From positions 1 through 9,585 of the forward strand of contig CAAEVI010000102.1 in the NCBI GenBank assembly GCA_900759455.1: a stretch of 9,585 nt of DNA, given 5' to 3'. The DNA comes from Erysipelotrichaceae bacterium. GTDB lineage: Bacteria; Bacillota_I; Bacilli_A; Erysipelotrichales; Erysipelotrichaceae. This document shows, in pieces, positions 6,041 through 9,585 of the stretch. A model generated the notes under the pieces. The model ran no database searches, had not been told where the DNA came from, and worked only from the letters and a program-made list of their open reading frames with translations. Each line of letters begins with the position of its first letter. Positions within the stretch are counted from its first letter, which is position 1. The translations under genes and the position numbers were made by a program.

Positions 6041-7027
6041 ATGAAAAAGATGGGTAAAAGAATCATCGCGGCAGCAGCAGCGGCTGCACTGTTGACCGGA
6101 TGTGCACAGGAAAAGAGTGAATCAGAAATTAAAAATGTAAGCGTCGTACAAATCGTATCGCATAAATCACTGGATACGATCCGTGACAGTTTTGCGGATG
6201 AAATGAAGAAACTTGGTTATGATGAAAACAATATCGAACTGGAATACAAGGATGCCGGAAACGATACCTCTACGTTGGAAAGTATCCTGTCGACATGTGC
6301 CGGAGACGGCAGCAATGTGATCGTGGCGATCGCAACGCCTACGGCGCAGTCCGCAGCCCGTTATGCTGAGGATATTCCGATCGTGTTTGCGGCAGTTTCC
6401 GATCCGATCGGAGCCGGGTTGACAAGCTCTCTGGAAAGTCCCGATAAAAATATTACCGGCACGATGGATGACGTTCAGGTGGACCAGATCCTGGAAACGG
6501 CGCTGACGATCGATCCGGATATGAAAAAGCTGGGTGTCATCTATAACGGAAGCGAGGCCAACTCCGTAACGAATATCGAAAAAGCCAAGGAATTTTGTGA
6601 GGAAAACGGAATACAACTGCAGGAAGTGACCGTAACCAGCAGCAATGATGTGCAGCAGGCAGTGCATACGCTGGCAGCCAGCTGTGACGCGATCTTCGCA
6701 CCAAATGACAATACAGTTGCTTCCGCCATGAGCGCGGCTGCCCAGGCGGCAATCGAAGAGAAGATACCGTTTTATGTCGGTGCAGATTCCATGGTAAGCG
6801 ACGGCGGATTTTTGACTGTCGGCATTGATTATGAAGAATTGGGACGTGAAACAGCCCGAATGGTGGACAAAGTTTTGAAAGGAACGGATGTTTCGTCGAT
6901 CCCGGTAAAACAGTTTAAAACAGATCTGAGCACATATGTCAATCAGGAAACCCTGAAGGCATTAGGCATTGAGCTGCCGGCATCTGTTTCTGAGCGGGAA
7001 CGATTTGTAATGGTAGGACAGGAGTGA
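6041..7027 (+). CDS. trpX: ABC transporter substrate-binding lipoprotein, TrpX type
   Basis: Extracellular, membrane-anchored binding protein that captures the substrate, predicted tryptophan or a related compound, for the permease and ATPase encoded next. The 328-aa product starts with a lipoprotein signal: basic MKKMGKR, an Ala-rich core, and lipobox LLTGC with the lipidated Cys at 21. The rest matches the ABC_sub_bind family (two-lobed periplasmic-binding fold): VVQIVSHKSLD near 35-45, IVAIATPTAQSA, DIPIVFAAVSDP, KLGVIYNGSEANS, IFAPNDNTVASA, and PFYVGADSMV. Length is normal for the family. The start is set by AAAGGAG (6025-6031), 9 nt before ATG. It is the first full gene of a three-gene unit read through the Trp T-box. 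The protein fold and transporter role are solid; tryptophan specificity comes from the UGG specifier and the known T-box regulation of this transporter type in Firmicutes, not from the protein itself. Confidence 0.88.
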   Translation: MKKMGKRIIAAAAAAALLTGCAQEKSESEIKNVSVVQIVSHKSLDTIRDSFADEMKKLGYDENNIELEYKDAGNDTSTLESILSTCAGDGSNVIVAIATPTAQSAARYAEDIPIVFAAVSDPIGAGLTSSLESPDKNITGTMDDVQVDQILETALTIDPDMKKLGVIYNGSEANSVTNIEKAKEFCEENGIQLQEVTVTSSNDVQQAVHTLAASCDAIFAPNDNTVASAMSAAAQAAIEEKIPFYVGADSMVSDGGFLTVGIDYEELGRETARMVDKVLKGTDVSSIPVKQFKTDLSTYVNQETLKALGIELPASVSERERFVMVGQE

Positions 7028-7033
7028 TCGGAA

Positions 7034-7912
7034 ATGAGCATATCGGTAGTGATCGGAGCAATTGAATTAGGTTTGATCTATGCAGTGATGGGAATGGGAG
7101 TTTATCTCTCATTCCGCGTGCTGAATATTCCTGACCTGACAATTGACGGCAGTTTCACGTGCGGCTGTGCGGCAGGCGCGGTCTGTACAATGGCTTCTCA
7201 TCCTTATCTTGGCATGGGGGCAGCATTTGTCTGCGGCATGCTGTGCGGACTGGTGACAGGCATTCTGATCACAAGATTCAGAATTCAGCCGATCCTTTCC
7301 GGTATCCTTACGATGACTGCTCTGTATTCAGTCAACCTGCGGATTCAGGGCGGAAAGCCGAACATCTCGATGTTCGGGCAGAAAACAATTTTCACTGAGA
7401 TCCAGGACCTGTTGGGAAAAGACGCCGGTTCGATTGTGATGATCATCTTTATTCTTGCCGTAGTCTGTTTCGTATTGTATCTGTTCTTGAATACACAGCT
7501 GGGTCTCAGCATGCGTGCAACCGGCAGCAATGAAGCCATGGTCAGGGCATCATCGATCAATGCCGATCAGATGAAAGTGATCGGACTGGCACTGGCCAAC
7601 GGTATCATTGCTTTTGCAGGCGCGCTTTTGGCACAGTATCAGGGTTTCGCGGATGTCAGCAGTTCCAGCGGTAAAATGGTACTTGGATTAGCTTCGATCA
7701 TTGTCGGTGAAGCATTTTTCGGTCATCGAACCATTATCCGAAGCATCACCAGCGTGATCGTCGGATCCCTGATTTATCGTTTTTTATTGACATTTGCACT
7801 GCAGTTCGGCCTTAATGCCAGTGATTTGAATCTGTTTTCCGCAGCCCTGGTCGCATTGTCGATCTCGCTGCCGTATATGAAGAAACGGAGGAAGAATTAT
7901 GCTCGATCTTAA
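7034..7912 (+). CDS. trpY: ABC transporter permease, TrpY type
   Basis: Membrane-spanning subunit of the T-box-controlled transporter. The 292-aa protein is strongly hydrophobic, with about eight membrane segments (around 4-25, 40-55, 60-80, 85-103, 133-152, 182-205, 215-235 and 240-285, the last likely two helices). It belongs to the branched-chain amino acid/ribose permease-like superfamily (BPD_transp_2): the N-terminal GLIYAVMGMGVYLSFRVLNIPDLT and the cytoplasmic loop LGLSMRATGSNEAMVRASSIN, which should contact the ATPase, are typical. GGAG of the ribosome site overlaps the last trpX codons, and ATG lies 6 nt after the trpX stop. Its end overlaps trpZ by 14 nt. The tight packing implies co-translation and a fixed subunit ratio. 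It usually works as a dimer or with itself, since no second permease gene is present. Confidence 0.88.
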   Translation: MSISVVIGAIELGLIYAVMGMGVYLSFRVLNIPDLTIDGSFTCGCAAGAVCTMASHPYLGMGAAFVCGMLCGLVTGILITRFRIQPILSGILTMTALYSVNLRIQGGKPNISMFGQKTIFTEIQDLLGKDAGSIVMIIFILAVVCFVLYLFLNTQLGLSMRATGSNEAMVRASSINADQMKVIGLALANGIIAFAGALLAQYQGFADVSSSSGKMVLGLASIIVGEAFFGHRTIIRSITSVIVGSLIYRFLLTFALQFGLNASDLNLFSAALVALSISLPYMKKRRKNYARS

Positions 7913-8654
7913 AGATGTAAGTATCACGTTTCATCCGGGAACGGTGAATGAACGCAAAGCTCTGGATCATGTTTCCCTGCATCTGGATCCCGGCGATTTC
8001 GTTTGTGTGCTGGGCAGTAACGGAGCCGGCAAAAGCACCCTGCTGAATGCAGTCAGCGGAACACTGCCGATCGATGAAGGTTCGATCATCTTAGACGGGA
8101 TGGATCTCAGTAAAAAAGCCGAGCATATCCGTTCCCGCTATATCGGAAGACTGTTTCAGGATCCGATGAAAGGAACGGCACCGGATATGAGCATCATGGA
8201 AAACCTGGGTCTGGCCTACAGCCGCGGGAAGCGCATGAGCCTGAGCAAAGCAATCCGGAAAAAAGACCATCAGTATTTTTTTGAACGGCTGAAAGCATTG
8301 AATCTCGGTCTGGAGGAACGGATGACACAGCCGGTCGGTCTGTTGTCGGGCGGACAGCGTCAGGCTCTGACCTTGCTGATGTCGACCATCGTAACACCTA
8401 AACTTCTGCTGCTGGATGAACATACAGCGGCCCTGGATCCCAAGACAGCTGCGGCGGTAATGGATCTGACGCAGAGGATCATTGAAGAACATTCGATCAC
8501 AACACTGATGATCACACATAATCTGCGCCAGGCGCTGGAATACGGAAATAAGACGATCATCATGAATGAAGGAAGGATCGTTGCCATGCTGGAGGGAGAG
8601 CAGAAACGAAACATGAGCGTGCAGCAGCTGCTCGAACTTTATGACCTTGTTTAA
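7899..8654 (+). CDS. trpZ: ABC transporter ATP-binding protein, TrpZ type
   Basis: Cytoplasmic ATPase that powers the transporter. The 251-aa protein has every ABC motif: Walker A GSNGAGKST (39-47, K45), Q-loop Q87 in LFQDP, signature LSGGQ (149-153), Walker B LLLLDE (169-174, catalytic E174), D-loop AALD (177-180), and switch His H207 in MITHN. After Walker B it reads DEHTAALD, with His175 where most importers have Pro; I believe this is common in the TrpZ-like group. The ATG lies inside the end of trpY, preceded by GGAGG about 6 nt upstream, so translation is coupled. It is the last gene of the unit; its stop codon is inside the 5' arm of the terminator. Confidence 0.92.
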   Translation: MLDLKDVSITFHPGTVNERKALDHVSLHLDPGDFVCVLGSNGAGKSTLLNAVSGTLPIDEGSIILDGMDLSKKAEHIRSRYIGRLFQDPMKGTAPDMSIMENLGLAYSRGKRMSLSKAIRKKDHQYFFERLKALNLGLEERMTQPVGLLSGGQRQALTLLMSTIVTPKLLLLDEHTAALDPKTAAAVMDLTQRIIEEHSITTLMITHNLRQALEYGNKTIIMNEGRIVAMLEGEQKRNMSVQQLLELYDLV

Positions 8655-8681
8655 AAATCTTATCCGAAGATAAGATTTTTT
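8653..8681 (+). terminator. Intrinsic terminator after trpZ
   Basis: AAAAATCTTATC (8653-8664), tetraloop CGAA, GATAAGATTTTT (8669-8680): a perfect 12-bp stem ending in a T6 run. It overlaps the last two bases of the trpZ stop codon (8652-8654). The A/T symmetry means it can terminate in both directions. Confidence 0.92.
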
Positions 8682-8686
8682 GCGCA

Positions 8687-8718
8687 TTCATCTTATTTTC
8701 ATCTTTGCCTCTTACAAT
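8687..8718 (+). promoter_or_regulatory. Promoter and operator-like direct repeat before the PepSY gene
   Basis: TACAAT (8713-8718) is a good -10, 34 bp before the start codon. No recognisable -35 lies 16-18 bp upstream. In its place TTCATCTT occurs twice, at 8687-8694 and 8698-8705, exactly 11 bp apart, so both copies face the same side of the helix. Tandem repeats at about 11-bp spacing over the -35 are typical of OmpR/PhoB-class response regulator sites. The repeat and -10 are directly visible; activation by such a regulator is inference. Confidence 0.5.
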
Positions 8719-8752
8719 GAAAGTGTAAAAAGAGATGCAGGAGGAAAAAGTT

Positions 8753-9585
8753 ATGAAAAAGAAAGTATTGACCATTGCGACAGCAGCTGCGCTCGTGGCA
8801 CTTGCCGGATTCAGCGTACACGCCAACACAACCACTGCTTCAACGACACAGGGCATTACCCAGACACAGGCCGAAGACATCGCCTTGAAAGATGCCGGTG
8901 TCAGCCGTGACCAGGTGGATACAATGTATGCCCACAGTGATCTTGACAACGGTATTTCCGTTTACGATGTGGAATTCACAGCCGACGGTTATGAGTACGA
9001 CTACGAGATCAAAAAACAAAACGGAAGGATCGTAAAACAGGACAAAGAAGCGGCGAAAGCAAATGTAATCGTCAAGGCAGAAAGCGAAACAACCGGTAGC
9101 AGCGATAATAAGACAACTGCCGCAGACAGCACCTCTGCCGGCAATAATACAGCGATCACGAAAGAAGAAGCCAAAGCGATCGCGCTGAAAGATGCAGGCC
9201 TCAAAGAAGCAGACGCCCTGTTTGTGAAAGTGGAAGAAGATTATGAAAAAGGACAGCTGATCTATGATGTGGATTTCTACGGCAACGGTCGCGAATATGA
9301 TTATGAGATTGCCAAGAACGATGGAACGATCGTGAAAAAAGACAGCGAGATCGATGATGATGCGAAGGAAAAAGAGCAGGCAGCCGCATCCGTAGCCATC
9401 ACGATGGAAAAGGCGAAATCAATCGCCCTGGCAAAAGTAAGCGGTGCGGGAAACAACAACATCGAGATCGAACTGGACGAAGATGACGGACAGGCCGTTT
9501 ATGAAGGTGAGATCCGTTATCAGGGCAAAGAATATGAGTTCAAGATCAATGCCCGAAACGGTGCAATCATCGAATGGGAAGTTGA
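8753..9585 (+). CDS. Secreted protein with three PepSY repeats (3' end beyond window)
   Basis: The frame is open to the right edge: 277 codons plus two bases, so the gene is partial. It starts with a Sec signal peptide, MKKKVLTIATAAALVALAGF, with likely cleavage after SVHA (A24), and no lipobox. Three PepSY units follow at about 34-99, 134-200 and 215-277. Each has an N-terminal helix (TQAEDIALKDAG, KEEAKAIALKDAG, MEKAKSIALAKVSG) then strands with Y-D-V-x-F and a YDYEI or YEFKI core, and ends near GRIVK, GTIVK or GAIIEW. Units 1 and 2 share IALKDAG and EYDYEI exactly; the linkers are Ser/Thr/Asn- or Asp/Glu-rich. The last visible residues IIEWEV usually lie close to the end of such proteins, so few codons are probably missing. 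PepSY domains are proposed to restrain peptidases or act as cell-envelope sensor partners; the job here is unknown. The ribosome site AGGAGG (8739-8744) is 8 nt before ATG. Confidence 0.9.
   Translation, partial: MKKKVLTIATAAALVALAGFSVHANTTTASTTQGITQTQAEDIALKDAGVSRDQVDTMYAHSDLDNGISVYDVEFTADGYEYDYEIKKQNGRIVKQDKEAAKANVIVKAESETTGSSDNKTTAADSTSAGNNTAITKEEAKAIALKDAGLKEADALFVKVEEDYEKGQLIYDVDFYGNGREYDYEIAKNDGTIVKKDSEIDDDAKEKEQAAASVAITMEKAKSIALAKVSGAGNNNIEIELDEDDGQAVYEGEIRYQGKEYEFKINARNGAIIEWEV

Noticed and set aside
8560..8949. A 129-codon minus-strand frame spanning the trpZ end and the PepSY start
   Set aside because: It crosses a strong terminator and promoter region and is antisense to two well-supported genes.

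Overview
The window looks like a chromosomal segment of a low-to-moderate GC Firmicute, plausibly from the Erysipelotrichia or a related gut lineage. The support is indirect: strong AGGAGG-type ribosome binding sites, a T-box leader, extended -10 promoters, short U-tailed intrinsic terminators, an ISL3-family insertion sequence, and a divergent CBS-containing IMP dehydrogenase. The exact taxon is inference.

Layout, left to right. Positions 1-1532 (perhaps to about 1563) are an ISL3-family insertion sequence with a perfect 22-bp inverted repeat and one transposase gene on the minus strand. That gene carries a frameshift in a run of six A immediately after its last catalytic residue. Next, all on the plus strand, come a cytoplasmic type I pullulanase with its own extended -10 promoter and terminator, then a monocistronic IMP dehydrogenase (GTG start) with a near-consensus promoter and terminator. 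A roughly 280-nt tryptophan-type T-box leader (specifier UGG) precedes a three-gene ABC transporter: lipoprotein binding protein, permease and ATPase, recognisable as the TrpXYZ type. It ends in a strong terminator. The right edge holds the first 277 codons of a secreted protein with three PepSY repeats, cut by the window end.

The genes do not form one pathway. Pullulanase trims alpha-1,6 branches of glycogen- or starch-type glucans. IMP dehydrogenase commits IMP to guanine nucleotides. The T-box and transporter form a coherent unit: uncharged tRNA(Trp) should block the leader terminator and switch on import of tryptophan or a related compound. The PepSY gene has a promoter with a weak -35 and an 8-bp direct repeat at 11-bp spacing, which suggests control by an OmpR-class response regulator lying outside the window.

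I found no CRISPR array, tRNA, rRNA, phage module or clearly new system. The most interesting points are a possible 20-codon ORF between the T-box terminator and trpX, the frameshift in the transposase, the iterated end motif at the IS right end, and the operator-like repeat before the PepSY gene.
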